The notes under the pieces were generated by a model. That model ran no database searches. It was not told the origin of the DNA and saw nothing but the letters and a program-made list of their open reading frames with translations. Made by a program: the position numbers and the translations under genes. This document shows positions 14,957 to 23,776 of a stretch of 64,000 nucleotides of DNA, piece by piece. Within the stretch, counting starts at the first letter, position 1. Each line of letters opens with the position of its first letter. The DNA comes from Pontibacter fetidus (lineage in GTDB: Bacteria; Bacteroidota; Bacteroidia; Cytophagales; Hymenobacteraceae): assembly GCF_010119545.1 (NCBI RefSeq), contig NZ_JAAEAA010000001.1, positions 1-64,000 of the forward strand, in the 5' to 3' direction.

Positions 14957-15142
14957 ATGAAAGAAAACCAGAAAAATAAGCAGACCAACACTCCGGATAA
15001 AAAACAAGCACTGCGCGAAGATGATGGCAAACGCCTGCCACCACAGCCAAAAGCATACGGCGTAGGCGGTGCCCATCGTACCACACACCCCGAACAAAGT
15101 CCTGATATTCCGCCACATGAGCGCACCGAAGGTATTCCGTAA
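14957..15142 (+). CDS. Small hydrophilic hypothetical protein (61 aa)
   Basis: The protein is almost without hydrophobic residues, and is rich in Lys, Gln, Asn and Pro. The N-terminal half is charged (MKENQKNKQTNTPDKKQ) and the C-terminal half is Pro/His-rich (PDIPPHERTEGIP). It is probably disordered. There is no recognised domain. It has a plausible start, an isolated position and its own terminator-like hairpin at 15156-15210, which argue that it is real. No Shine-Dalgarno sequence is visible, as usual here. Function unknown. Confidence 0.5.
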   Translation: MKENQKNKQTNTPDKKQALREDDGKRLPPQPKAYGVGGAHRTTHPEQSPDIPPHERTEGIP

Positions 15143-15155
15143 ACTATAGCTTGAA

Positions 15156-15210
15156 GGGCAACATACCGGGCTGGTAAACTATAGGTTGCTAACTGGTTTG
15201 TTGCCCTTTT
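15156..15210 (+). terminator. Hairpin after the small 61-aa gene
   Basis: AAGGGCAAC (about 15156-15164) pairs with GTTGCCCTT (15200-15208), followed by TT and A-rich sequence. The loop is long (about 35 bases) and contains AACTATAGG. The stem is clear but the long loop lowers confidence in a simple terminator. Confidence 0.45.
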
Positions 15211-15314
15211 AAGAAAAATAAAACTATAGCTGCAGTCTGAAAACTGACCATTCTCTACCTATAATTTTCAGCGCTACCTATAGTTTTAGAAGTGTGCAGC
15301 TATACTAAATATGT

Positions 15315-16064
15315 ATGCAAAACAGCCTCAGCAACCTGTTACAGGAAAAACACATCAAAGCCCTGATCCTGGACCTGGATGGCGTGATAACACAGACCGC
15401 GAAACTGCATAGCCAGGCCTGGAAAAAAATGTTTGATGTGTACCTCGAACGTAAAGGCAGAAAGGAGGGCATTACGTACCAACCTTTAACTATAGCTACT
15501 GATTACCGCCAGTTGATTGATGGCATACCACGTTACGATGGTGTCCGAAATTTTCTGGAATCAAGAAACATACATTTACCGGAGGGAGATCCAGATGATG
15601 AGCCGGGTAAAGAAACTATAGCAGGGCTTGGAAATCTTAAAAACCTATACTTCCAGGAGTTTATAAAGCAGGGCATGGTAGATGTTTACCCGGACACTAT
15701 AAACTGGCTGAAACAACAGCGCCGGCAAGGTTTGCGTACCGCCGTTATATCGGCCAGTAAAAACTGTGAAGCTATCCTTGCGTCGGTGGGTTTGATGGAG
15801 CTGTTTGATGTGCGGGTAGATGGAGTGGTTTCTGCTAAGCTTAACTTAAAAGGGAAACCTGCTCCGGATATTTTTCTGGAAGCTGCCCGGCAATTAGGGG
15901 TTAAGCCCAACGAAGCAGCTGTTTTTGAGGATGCACTGGCTGGTGTGCAGGCAGGTAAGGCTGGTCAGTTTGCTATAGTTGTTGGCATAGACCGCACTGG
16001 CGATGCCGCAGCACTTAAACAACACGGTGCCGACCTCGTGATACAAAACTTCCCAACCGAATAG
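15315..16064 (+). CDS. Beta-phosphoglucomutase-like HAD phosphatase
   Basis: This HAD-superfamily enzyme has motif I LDLDGVITQT (residues 18-27), with D-x-D and a Val-Ile instead of the usual Val-Leu. Motif II/III is in VISASKNCEAIL (Ser and Lys, around residue 155), and motif IV is in FEDALAGVQAG (around 207). The pattern is that of beta-phosphoglucomutase, which converts beta-glucose 1-phosphate to glucose 6-phosphate. The partner fits: the GH65 phosphorylase two genes downstream releases beta-glucose 1-phosphate from an alpha-disaccharide. It is the first gene of the operon, 6 bases before otsB. Cytoplasmic. Confidence 0.88.
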   Translation: MQNSLSNLLQEKHIKALILDLDGVITQTAKLHSQAWKKMFDVYLERKGRKEGITYQPLTIATDYRQLIDGIPRYDGVRNFLESRNIHLPEGDPDDEPGKETIAGLGNLKNLYFQEFIKQGMVDVYPDTINWLKQQRRQGLRTAVISASKNCEAILASVGLMELFDVRVDGVVSAKLNLKGKPAPDIFLEAARQLGVKPNEAAVFEDALAGVQAGKAGQFAIVVGIDRTGDAAALKQHGADLVIQNFPTE

Positions 16065-16070
16065 GAAACT

Positions 16071-16901
16071 ATGATAAACCAACCCAACACGCAGTTACAA
16101 AAACGAAATGCAGAAGAATTACCATCGGCTTTAGCGGAGTTCGATATGATACTTGCTTCTAAAAAACCGGCTGTTTTCCTGGACTACGACGGTTGCCTGA
16201 CCCCCATTGTGAAAGAGCCTGACATGGCCATACTGAGCCCACAGACGCGCGAGGTACTGCGTGATTTAGCCAATGTTTGCCCGGTAGCTATCGTTAGTGG
16301 CCGCGACCGGCAAAATGTTCAAAAACTGGTGCAGCTCGATAATCTATACTTTGCAGGCTCTCATGGTTTCGATATTTCGGGACCTGATAAGTTACACACC
16401 GAACCTGGCGGTGCAGCTGCAGCCTTACCTGCCCTGGATAATGCAGAGCTAGCCTTGAAAAACAAACTGCAAGCTATAGCTGGTACGCTGGTAGAACGGA
16501 AACGCTACGCCATTGCTGTGCATTACCGCAACGTGGCCGATGCGCAGGTAAACGAAGTAGAAACTATAGTTGATACAGTGCTTTCCGATCATCCGCAGCT
16601 CAAAAAGGGGCTTGGTAAAAAAGTATTCGAGCTAAAACCCAACCTGGACTGGCACAAGGGGAAAGCTGTATTCTGGCTGCTGGATGAGCTGCACCTGAAC
16701 AAACCGGACATAGTGCCCATTTATATTGGCGACGATATTACCGATGAAGATGCTTTTGCGGCCCTGCAGGGTATTGGAGTTGGCATATTAGTGGGCGCAC
16801 ATGACGAGAAATCAGCTGCCGGCTATAGTTTAAAAGGTGTAGCTGAAGTTCAGATTTTCCTGCAGAAGCTTACCGAAACTATAAAACAGCGCCATGCGTG
16901 A
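16071..16901 (+). CDS. otsB: Trehalose-6-phosphate phosphatase
   Basis: This HAD-type phosphatase removes the phosphate from trehalose 6-phosphate. Motif I is DYDGCLTPI (around residue 38-46, with Asp nucleophile and acid/base Asp). Motif II is AIVSGRD. GSHGFDISGP is the family substrate loop, and motif IV is IGDDITDEDAF. The length of 276 aa fits the OtsB family. No trehalose-6-phosphate synthase (OtsA) gene is in the window. The 3' end overlaps the GH65 gene by 8 bases, so the two are translationally coupled. The order HAD/OtsB/GH65 mirrors the domain order I recall for the long mycobacterial OtsB1 protein. Confidence 0.93.
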   Translation: MINQPNTQLQKRNAEELPSALAEFDMILASKKPAVFLDYDGCLTPIVKEPDMAILSPQTREVLRDLANVCPVAIVSGRDRQNVQKLVQLDNLYFAGSHGFDISGPDKLHTEPGGAAAALPALDNAELALKNKLQAIAGTLVERKRYAIAVHYRNVADAQVNEVETIVDTVLSDHPQLKKGLGKKVFELKPNLDWHKGKAVFWLLDELHLNKPDIVPIYIGDDITDEDAFAALQGIGVGILVGAHDEKSAAGYSLKGVAEVQIFLQKLTETIKQRHA

Positions 16902-19308
16902 CTGGAGCATCATTTATGATACATGGTCGCAGGAAGAGCAGCCTTTGCGTGAAGCGCTTTGCACCTTAGGCAATGGTTATTTTGCGACGCGTGGCGCTTT
17001 TGAAGAAACCAATGCCGAAGACGGCGCTTATTACCCGGGTACCTACCTTGCCGGCGGCTATAACCGGCTGTTTTCTGAAATAGCCGGCAAAACGATTGAG
17101 AACGAAGACCTGGTTAACTGGCCAAACTGGTTGCCTGTTACTTTCCGGGAGCCCGGTGGGGAGTGGTTCCATACTAGTAAGGTAGAGGTATTAAGTTTTA
17201 GGCAGGAACTGAACATGCATGAGGGAGTACTGCTCCGCGAAATGCATTTCCGTAGTAGCAACGGACATGAGTCTAAGCTGCGCTGCCGTCGGTTTGTAAG
17301 TATGGCCAACCCGCATCTGGCAGCCATCCAATGGGAGCTGACCCCGCTGAACTGGTCCGGAACTATCACTATCCTGTCTGCACTGGATGGCCGTGTTATA
17401 AACAGTGGCGTGGCACGTTACCGCTCGCTTGCAAGTCAGCATTTAGAGCCCCAGGCCCAGGGTACTAGCGCCGCTGATACGATGTACCTGGTGGTGCAAA
17501 CTACGCAGTCAAAGGTCCGGATGGCACAGGTGGCGCGTACCCGCATCATTTCCCGGGTTTCAGAAGATAACATCACCACACAAACTATAACCGAGCAGGG
17601 CTATGTAGCGCAGCATTTGCAGGTACAGGCAACACAACAACAAGCCATTCGCCTCGAGAAAACAGTATTGCTTTACACTTCCCGCGACTGGGGCATTTCA
17701 GAACCGTTACTGGATGCTGAAACCAACATGGTACGGCAGAGTAGCTTTAGCGATTTACTGGAAGAGCATACCAGGGCCTGGAAGCGCCTCTGGAGCCGTT
17801 GCGACCTGCAAATAGCCAGCAGCAATAAAGCCCAAACTATACTTCGGCTACACATTTTCCACTTATTACAAACGGTTTCTGCCCATACCTACGACCTGGA
17901 TGTGGGAGTGCCGGCACGCGGCTGGCACGGTGAGGCATACCGGGGCCACATTTTCTGGGATGAACTGTTCATTTTCCCATTCCTCAACTTCCGGTTGCCC
18001 GAAATAACCCGCGAGCTTTTGTTGTACCGGTACCGGCGCTTACCCGAAGCCCGCTATGCAGCAAAAGAAGCCGGATACAAAGGTGCTATGTTTCCGTGGC
18101 AGAGTGGGAGCAACGGTCGCGAAGAAAGCCAGCTTATTCATCTCAACCCACAATCAGGGCGCTGGTTACCGGATAACACCTACCTGCAACGGCATATCAG
18201 TGCGGCCATTTCGTACAATGTATGGCAGTATTTTCAGGCGACCGATGACAAAAAGTTCTTGCTGTTTTATGGGGCAGAACTGATGCTCGATATTGCGCAG
18301 TTCTGGTCAACTATAGCTACCTATAACCAAACTATAGAACGCTACGAAATCAGGCATGTGGTGGGCCCGGACGAGTACCATACTTCTTACCCCGGGTCGG
18401 AAGAAATAGGCCTGAATAACAATGCTTATACCAATGTAATGGCCGCCTGGTGCATCCAAAGTGCGCTCGATCTTTTTGATATTATTGATGAAGCCCGGAT
18501 ACAGGAACTACTGCACAAACTACACATTTCAGACACCGACCTGGAGCGCTGGAAAGCTGTAAGTAAGCGTTTGTATGTGCCATTTATAGCTGACAGCCCG
18601 GTAATTGCCCAGTTCGACGGGTATGATGCGCTGAAGGAATTTGATTGGCAAACGTACCGCAAAAAATACGGCGAAGCCATGCGCCTGGACCGCATCCTGG
18701 AAAGTGAAGGCGAAAATGTAAATAAGTACAAAGCCAGTAAACAGGCTGATGTGCTGATGCTGTTCTACCTTTTTTCTGCAAAAGGGCTGATCCAGATTTT
18801 TGAGCGACTTGGCTATAGATTTAAACCCGAACACATACCTGAGAATATTGCCTACTATGAGCAGCGCACTTCACATGGCTCTACGCTCAGCAAGATAGTA
18901 CATGCGTGGGTGCTTGCCCGGTCTGACCGGAAAAAGGCCTGGGCCAACTTTGAGGTGGCCCTGGTAAGTGATTTTGAAGACATACAGGGAGGCACTACTG
19001 CCGAAGGCGTACACCTGGGGGCCATGGCAGGCACCGTAGACCTGGTACAACGCGGCTTTACCGGTCTGGAAATAAGGGACGATATATTGTGGCTGAACCC
19101 GGTATTACCTGAAAAAATGACTTGCCTGAACATGCAGTTGCGCTACCGGGGCCACTGGATAACACTAAATATTACCGGGGAAAGGATGCTGCTGCGTTTT
19201 GATAAAGGCTTAACCAAAGAAGTTAAAATAGGCTACCGAAATCAAACATATATCTGCCAGACAGGCGATACCAAGGAATTTGATATCCGAAGAAACTTAA
19301 CTGATTGA
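16894..19308 (+). CDS. GH65 disaccharide phosphorylase (trehalose/kojibiose/maltose type)
   Basis: This is a glycoside hydrolase family 65 protein (804 aa), a phosphorolytic enzyme that splits an alpha-glucoside into glucose and beta-glucose 1-phosphate. The N-terminal beta-sandwich covers about residues 1-270. The (alpha/alpha)6 catalytic barrel contains RGWHGEAYRGHIFWDELF near residue 350 and VVGPDEYHTSYP, with the general acid Glu near residue 494. The phosphate-binding HGSTLSKIVHAW stretch is near 665. A C-terminal beta-domain finishes the chain. The substrate cannot be fixed from sequence; next to otsB, trehalose is the best guess, with kojibiose and maltose as alternatives. With the upstream HAD mutase it would feed glucose 6-phosphate into glycolysis. 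Confidence 0.9.
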   Translation: MRDWSIIYDTWSQEEQPLREALCTLGNGYFATRGAFEETNAEDGAYYPGTYLAGGYNRLFSEIAGKTIENEDLVNWPNWLPVTFREPGGEWFHTSKVEVLSFRQELNMHEGVLLREMHFRSSNGHESKLRCRRFVSMANPHLAAIQWELTPLNWSGTITILSALDGRVINSGVARYRSLASQHLEPQAQGTSAADTMYLVVQTTQSKVRMAQVARTRIISRVSEDNITTQTITEQGYVAQHLQVQATQQQAIRLEKTVLLYTSRDWGISEPLLDAETNMVRQSSFSDLLEEHTRAWKRLWSRCDLQIASSNKAQTILRLHIFHLLQTVSAHTYDLDVGVPARGWHGEAYRGHIFWDELFIFPFLNFRLPEITRELLLYRYRRLPEARYAAKEAGYKGAMFPWQSGSNGREESQLIHLNPQSGRWLPDNTYLQRHISAAISYNVWQYFQATDDKKFLLFYGAELMLDIAQFWSTIATYNQTIERYEIRHVVGPDEYHTSYPGSEEIGLNNNAYTNVMAAWCIQSALDLFDIIDEARIQELLHKLHISDTDLERWKAVSKRLYVPFIADSPVIAQFDGYDALKEFDWQTYRKKYGEAMRLDRILESEGENVNKYKASKQADVLMLFYLFSAKGLIQIFERLGYRFKPEHIPENIAYYEQRTSHGSTLSKIVHAWVLARSDRKKAWANFEVALVSDFEDIQGGTTAEGVHLGAMAGTVDLVQRGFTGLEIRDDILWLNPVLPEKMTCLNMQLRYRGHWITLNITGERMLLRFDKGLTKEVKIGYRNQTYICQTGDTKEFDIRRNLTD

Positions 19309-19325
19309 TGCTGATGGCAAACAAA

Positions 19326-19354
19326 AAAGGGTGAACTATAAAATTCACCCTTTT
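19326..19354. terminator. Bidirectional terminator between GH65 and aldolase genes
   Basis: AAAAGGGTGAA and TTCACCCTTTT form an 11-bp stem around a short A/T loop containing ACTATA. It lies between convergent genes, with A-run and T-run on either side, so it can work for both. Confidence 0.85.
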
Positions 19355-19373
19355 CGTTTATTGATTACTATAG

Positions 19374-20444
19374 TTATGCGTTGCGGTTCATGCAGTTCAG
19401 GTCTTCAAATGCCTCTTTTAAACGAGCAATAAAGTTCTCTTCGCCTTTGCGCAACCAAACTCTTGGGTCGTAGTATTTTTTGTTCGGAGAGTCTGCACCT
19501 TCCGGGTTACCCAACTGACCTTGCAGGTAATCCTTCTTTGCTTCGTAGTAGTTTTTCACGCCATCCCAGAACGCCCACTGCATATCCGTATCAATGTTCA
19601 TTTTGATAGCGCCATAGTTTATAGCCTCTGTAATTTTAGCTTTCTCAGAACCGGAGCCACCATGGAATACGAAGTTAACCGGGTTAGCGCCCGTGCCATA
19701 CTTCTGCTGGATGTGGTCCTGCGAGTTTTTCAGGATCTCGGGGCGAAGCTCTACATTACCTGGCTTATACACACCATGCACGTTGCCAAAGGCAGCTGCA
19801 ATAGTAAATCGGTCACTCACTTTTTTCAGTTCTTCGTAGGCAAAGGCTACTTCTTCCGGCTGGGTGTATAAACGAGAGCTGTCTACGCCTGTGTTGTCTA
19901 CGCCGTCTTCTTCGCCGCCTGTTACGCCCAACTCAATTTCTACGGTCATGCCCAGTTTGTTCATGCGTTTCAGGTAGCTGGCACAGGTCTCAATATTTTC
20001 CTTAATTTCTTCCTCCGACAGGTCCAGCATGTGTGAACTATAGAGTGGCTTTCCGTTTTGGGCATAAAATTTCTCGCCGGCATCCAGCAAGCCATCAATC
20101 CAAGGAAGCAATTTTTTAGCGGCATGGTCGGTGTGCAATATTACCGGCACACCGTAAGCTTCGGCCATCAGGTGTACGTGCTGTGCTCCTGAAACTGCAC
20201 CTGCGATTGCTGCTTTCTGGTTCTCATTATCTAAACCTTTACCGCCAAAAAACTGTGCACCACCATGCGAAAACTGAATGATAACTGGGGAATTTACAGC
20301 TTTGGCTGTTTCCAGAACGGCATTTACAGAGTTGGTACCAATTACGTTTACGGCTGGTATGGCAAACTTATTTTCGTTTGCATAGCGGAACAGCTCGCTC
20401 ACTTCATCTCCGAACAATACGCCTGGTCTGAATCTTTTTTCCAT
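19374..20444 (-). CDS. fba: Fructose-bisphosphate aldolase, class II
   Basis: This is a zinc-dependent aldolase that splits fructose 1,6-bisphosphate in glycolysis. At 356 aa it belongs to the longer class IIA group of E. coli FbaA. Visible signatures are HTDHAAKKLLPWIDGLL (zinc His and catalytic Asp, around residue 110), VEIELGVTGGEEDGVDNTG (around 172), the FGNVHGVYKPGN His ligand (around 224), NFVFHGGSGS (third His ligand, around 262) and NIDTDMQWAFW (around 285). It is a single gene. The 267-base spacer behind it holds an inverted repeat array, and there is a shared terminator in front. Confidence 0.96.
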   Translation of the reverse strand: MEKRFRPGVLFGDEVSELFRYANENKFAIPAVNVIGTNSVNAVLETAKAVNSPVIIQFSHGGAQFFGGKGLDNENQKAAIAGAVSGAQHVHLMAEAYGVPVILHTDHAAKKLLPWIDGLLDAGEKFYAQNGKPLYSSHMLDLSEEEIKENIETCASYLKRMNKLGMTVEIELGVTGGEEDGVDNTGVDSSRLYTQPEEVAFAYEELKKVSDRFTIAAAFGNVHGVYKPGNVELRPEILKNSQDHIQQKYGTGANPVNFVFHGGSGSEKAKITEAINYGAIKMNIDTDMQWAFWDGVKNYYEAKKDYLQGQLGNPEGADSPNKKYYDPRVWLRKGEENFIARLKEAFEDLNCMNRNA

Positions 20445-20526
20445 GTAGTTTAAAGTATTTTTAATGTTAATCTTGTGGTTGGGTCAATTAGTGAACGAGA
20501 TTAAGGAATAAATCGGGAAGAAACAA

Positions 20527-20711
20527 AAGAGTTAGAAAGTTTAGAAGTTAAAAAGTTAGAAAGTTTGGAAGTTAGAAAATGGATTTAGGTTTTATGAACA
20601 GAGCCCACCGCTATACTTAACGGCGGGCTCTGTTGGTACTAGATTGGAAAGTTAAGAGATATAAATTTCTAACTTTCTAACTTATACTTTTCTAACTTTC
20701 TAACTCTCTGT
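20527..20711. repeat. Composite inverted repeat: AGTTAGAAAG arrays around a hairpin
   Basis: The left part (20527-20580) repeats AGTTAGAAAGTT-like words. The right part (about 20660-20711) repeats the complement AACTTTCTAACT. Between them is a perfect hairpin, AACAGAGCCC (20597-20606) with GGGCTCTGTT (20625-20634). The whole forms a nested inverted structure of about 185 bases, filling the spacer between the aldolase start and the 3' end of the exonuclease gene. It may act as a strong terminator for the latter. The organisation also resembles a small non-coding repeat element. Confidence 0.6.
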
Positions 20712-22217
20712 CTAATCAAACACTATAACTTTATCCTTGTGTTTGCTGCGCATGTGGTTTCGGATGATCTGCTGCACATCCTTGTTATCGTTGTAGCGGG
20801 TAATGGCGCCTTTAAAATCATCCAAAGTGCTGGCCGAAAACGTCTCATCTACAAACCCGAAGCCCAGGTAGGTGCCATGCTCTACTACAACTATAGTTTT
20901 CTCACCTGGCTCACGACCTTTACTAATAATCACAAAGCTGTTATGCTCATATGTGATGGAATCAATAGCGGCGTTTACGCGGATGTTATAGGTTTCGGGT
21001 TTTTCTTTGCCTATACAAGCGCCGTTACACTGGTGTACCTGGTAATCGAAACAAGCGCCGGAGGTTTTATACAGGTCGCATAGTTTCTGGCACAAATTAA
21101 AATTGCTGACCTTGTGGTACAAGAACCCCTTGGCTTTATAATGGTTCGATAGCGCGATAAGGGGCGTCATATTAGCATTATCTGCCTTGTTTATACTGCC
21201 ATAGGTGAGACGTTTGTAGCCTTTTTCGTCTTCGTACACAAAAATACCGGTATTAAACACACTGCGTCGCTGCTGCCGGTTATAGAACGGTTTCATGCGC
21301 TTTATCTCCGCCGATTCATACAACAAGGCCACCAGTTCATTGCCCATCAGCTCGTAAGTAATGTCGGCAATATTGTTTTTAAAGTCCAGCGATTTACGGC
21401 TCTTATAGTCGATGTTAAAGTGCTGGATGATGCGCTTTTTAATGTTGATACTCTTACCGACATAGATCACCTCACCGGCCTCGTTATGGAAGTAATACAC
21501 GCCTGGTACCATAGGCAGATTATCGACCTGCTCTTTGCTGATGTTAGGTGGCAGCAACGAAGTCTTGATCTCCTGCTTCAGCATCTGCGAGGTGGTTTCG
21601 GCAGCCATGTGCATGTTCCCATCCACCACCGGACGATTGATTTTTATCAGCTTGTCAAAAAGAACGGCCGTTGCTTCGGCATCGCCGATGGCTCGGTGAC
21701 GTTGATTTAACGGGATGTCTATACTTTTGCAAAGCTTACCCAAACTATAAGACGGCAGGCCAGGAATTAAGGAGCGGCTTAAACGCACCGTACAAAGTGT
21801 TTTGCGCTGGAAGGTATAGCCCAGGTCCGCAAACTCTTTTTTGATAAAAGAATAATCGAAACGCACGTTGTGGGCTACAAATATTTTACCCTCTGTAAAC
21901 TCCACAATATCCTTAGCTACTTCGTAAAATTTGGGTGCATCCTGCACCATCTCGTCCGAAATGCCGGTTAGTTGTGTTATAAAATAGGGGATAGGACGCT
22001 GCGGGTTAATCAGTGTGTTATACTTGTCCACGATCTTCTGCCCGTCGTGAATAAAAATGGCGATCTCCGTTATTCTGTCCTGAGCAGGCTGCCCGCCTGT
22101 AGTCTCAATATCAATGATAGCGTACAAATGGCTCGGATTTAGGTCTGTTTCGTTGGCCGCATCAGCAGGTGCCTGCGGCTCTATTCCTAAACCAATATTT
22201 TTAGTAAACCGTTTCAA
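20712..22217 (-). CDS. DEDDh exonuclease fused to GIY-YIG nuclease domain
   Basis: Two nuclease domains are joined. Residues 30-200 are a DnaQ-like 3'-5' exonuclease with AIIDIETTGG (DxE), VAHNVRFDYSF (Asp) and HRAIGDAEAT (His/Asp, DEDDh type). Residues 240-320 form a UvrC/Cho-like GIY-YIG domain with VPGVYYFHNEAGEVIYVGKSINIKKRI. The C-terminal 180 residues include CQKLCDLYKTSGACFDYQVHQCNGACIG, the Cys-rich part found in Cho-like proteins. It is the layout of a repair nuclease that incises 3' of lesions and trims. The fusion is known in several bacterial phyla. The protein stands on its own here; it is downstream of the AI-2E permease, with a 59-base gap. Confidence 0.88.
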   Translation of the reverse strand: MKRFTKNIGLGIEPQAPADAANETDLNPSHLYAIIDIETTGGQPAQDRITEIAIFIHDGQKIVDKYNTLINPQRPIPYFITQLTGISDEMVQDAPKFYEVAKDIVEFTEGKIFVAHNVRFDYSFIKKEFADLGYTFQRKTLCTVRLSRSLIPGLPSYSLGKLCKSIDIPLNQRHRAIGDAEATAVLFDKLIKINRPVVDGNMHMAAETTSQMLKQEIKTSLLPPNISKEQVDNLPMVPGVYYFHNEAGEVIYVGKSINIKKRIIQHFNIDYKSRKSLDFKNNIADITYELMGNELVALLYESAEIKRMKPFYNRQQRRSVFNTGIFVYEDEKGYKRLTYGSINKADNANMTPLIALSNHYKAKGFLYHKVSNFNLCQKLCDLYKTSGACFDYQVHQCNGACIGKEKPETYNIRVNAAIDSITYEHNSFVIISKGREPGEKTIVVVEHGTYLGFGFVDETFSASTLDDFKGAITRYNDNKDVQQIIRNHMRSKHKDKVIVFD

Positions 22218-22276
22218 AATGGTAGTATAACTATCAGGACTGCAATTATTTTAGCACAAACTTTTAGCAAATTGCT

Positions 22277-23431
22277 TTATAGGTTCTCTTTTCCGTTATC
22301 CTTATTCTTTTTTCCGCGCCCCAATCCATTCCATATTTCCTGGAACCAGCTGGTTACTTTCCCATGCCTTTTTAGTGCAATCTCATCAATATCAGCCAAC
22401 AGAAAACCGATCGGCTTAAGTGGTTCATAGCTATCGAAAATTACTTTCAGCATGGCTATAAACGGGATGGACAAAATCATGCCGGCTGCCCCCCAGATCT
22501 CGCCACCCACCAGCAACGCAACTATAGCTGCAAAGGGGTTCAGGCTTACTTTAGAGCCAACTATAAGCGGCGTTATAAAGTTACCTTCCAGAAACTGCAC
22601 AAACATAAATACACCAACAACCAGCACCGCATCAATCAGGTGGCCGGTAGTTGCCAGCGTAAACAAAGCAGGCAGCAATGCACCTATCAGTATGCCTATG
22701 TAAGGGATTATGGTAAGGATAGAAGCAAAGATGCCGAAGAAGATAGCATACTTTACGCCTAGTAACAGCAGACCTGCAGCGTTCAGCAACGACACGATCA
22801 CGATCACGATCATCAGTCCTGAAATATAGCTTTGCACTACGCTCTGTATGTTTTCTACGGTCTGCATCATGCTGCTGCGGCGGTCTTTGGCCACAAACTG
22901 GAACATAAACTGCTGCAGGTGGTCGCGGTAATACAGCAAACAGAATACAAAGATCGGCACAAGTGTAAAGGCGGCTATTGCACCAGTAGTCACAGAGATG
23001 GTGTTGCCCAGAAAAGTGGTGGCAATATCCTGTAATCCACCCACGGCGTTACGCACCAGTTCGCTTTTGCCCGATGGCATGATACCAAATTTACGATAAA
23101 GAAATTGCTGTACCTTATCTACCAGGTCACCGATATTGCTGCCAATGGTATCCAGCTCAGAAGTCAGGCTGAGCAGCTGTATCGACAAAAACCAGATAAC
23201 CATACCAAGCACCAGAATTATAAGGACAATGCTGATAAGTATAGCCAGAGGTCTGGGCAACTTCAGTTTTGTTTCCATGTCCCGGATAACAGGCAACAGG
23301 AGCAGGGCAAACAACATGGCAAACGAGAGTGGCACCAGCACTGATTTAAACATTTGCATGAGCCAGATTAGCAGCAGGATACCAAGTATAATTACAGTAT
23401 ACTTAAAGTATGCAGGTAGTTTTATTTCCAT
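22277..23431 (-). CDS. AI-2E family transporter (PerM/TqsA-like permease)
   Basis: This is an integral membrane protein of about eight helices from the AI-2 exporter superfamily. Hydrophobic pairs lie at about residues 10-50, 62-90, 155-175, 210-265 and 275-340. The PFAAIVALLVGGEIWGAAGMILSIPFIAMLKVI segment near residues 295-330 is the family hallmark. Members transport autoinducer-2, sodium or other small molecules; which one applies here cannot be told from sequence. The C-terminal cytoplasmic tail is basic. The upstream spacer is long and shared with the divergent parE gene. Confidence 0.88.
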   Translation of the reverse strand: MEIKLPAYFKYTVIILGILLLIWLMQMFKSVLVPLSFAMLFALLLLPVIRDMETKLKLPRPLAILISIVLIILVLGMVIWFLSIQLLSLTSELDTIGSNIGDLVDKVQQFLYRKFGIMPSGKSELVRNAVGGLQDIATTFLGNTISVTTGAIAAFTLVPIFVFCLLYYRDHLQQFMFQFVAKDRRSSMMQTVENIQSVVQSYISGLMIVIVIVSLLNAAGLLLLGVKYAIFFGIFASILTIIPYIGILIGALLPALFTLATTGHLIDAVLVVGVFMFVQFLEGNFITPLIVGSKVSLNPFAAIVALLVGGEIWGAAGMILSIPFIAMLKVIFDSYEPLKPIGFLLADIDEIALKRHGKVTSWFQEIWNGLGRGKKNKDNGKENL

Positions 23432-23776
23432 TTACGAGAACATATAGCTGTCCGGGGCTTGTTAGGGTTTAAATGATGGCTGCACTTCGGCTACTAATAT
23501 ACAAATTTATCTATATAAAAATGCTAAAAAATTTAGCTTTGTGCTATGGCTCTTTTTTATTTAATAAGTGAACTGTATGCTTGATTTTATAGTTGTATAT
23601 ACTATAGGATAAGCAGTAGCTACTTGTAATAAGAAATAAAAACTAAAATAATTAGTAAATATTTTTTGTTACTTTGTAGCTGGGCAGGTTGCTGGAACTA
23701 ATATTGCATCTTGTCTCTTATTATTTCCTATATTTCCGGGTAATTCCATCAAATCAACTACACTTACGCTTACAGA
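23432..23776. other. Divergent intergenic region upstream of parE
   Basis: This spacer of 345 bases is A+T-rich and carries promoters for the permease (left) and parE (right). I see no gene. TTACTTTG at 23669-23676 is close to the Bacteroidota -7 box but one T short, with no good -33 partner. CTATAG occurs at about 23600. No hairpin stands out. Confidence 0.4.

Noticed and set aside
14857..15126. Minus-strand reading frame of about 89 residues opposite the small 61-aa gene
   Set aside because: It is Cys/Arg/Ser-rich in the manner of an antisense shadow, and has no homology I recognise.
20527..20711. Insertion sequence or CRISPR-like repeat
   Set aside because: There is no transposase, no equal spacing and no unique spacers; the words are degenerate and strand-inverted.
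4494..23431. Prophage or genomic island in the 4.5-23 kb stretch
   Set aside because: The genes are housekeeping or common envelope genes with CTATAG content and codon use like the rest; no phage genes or boundary repeats.
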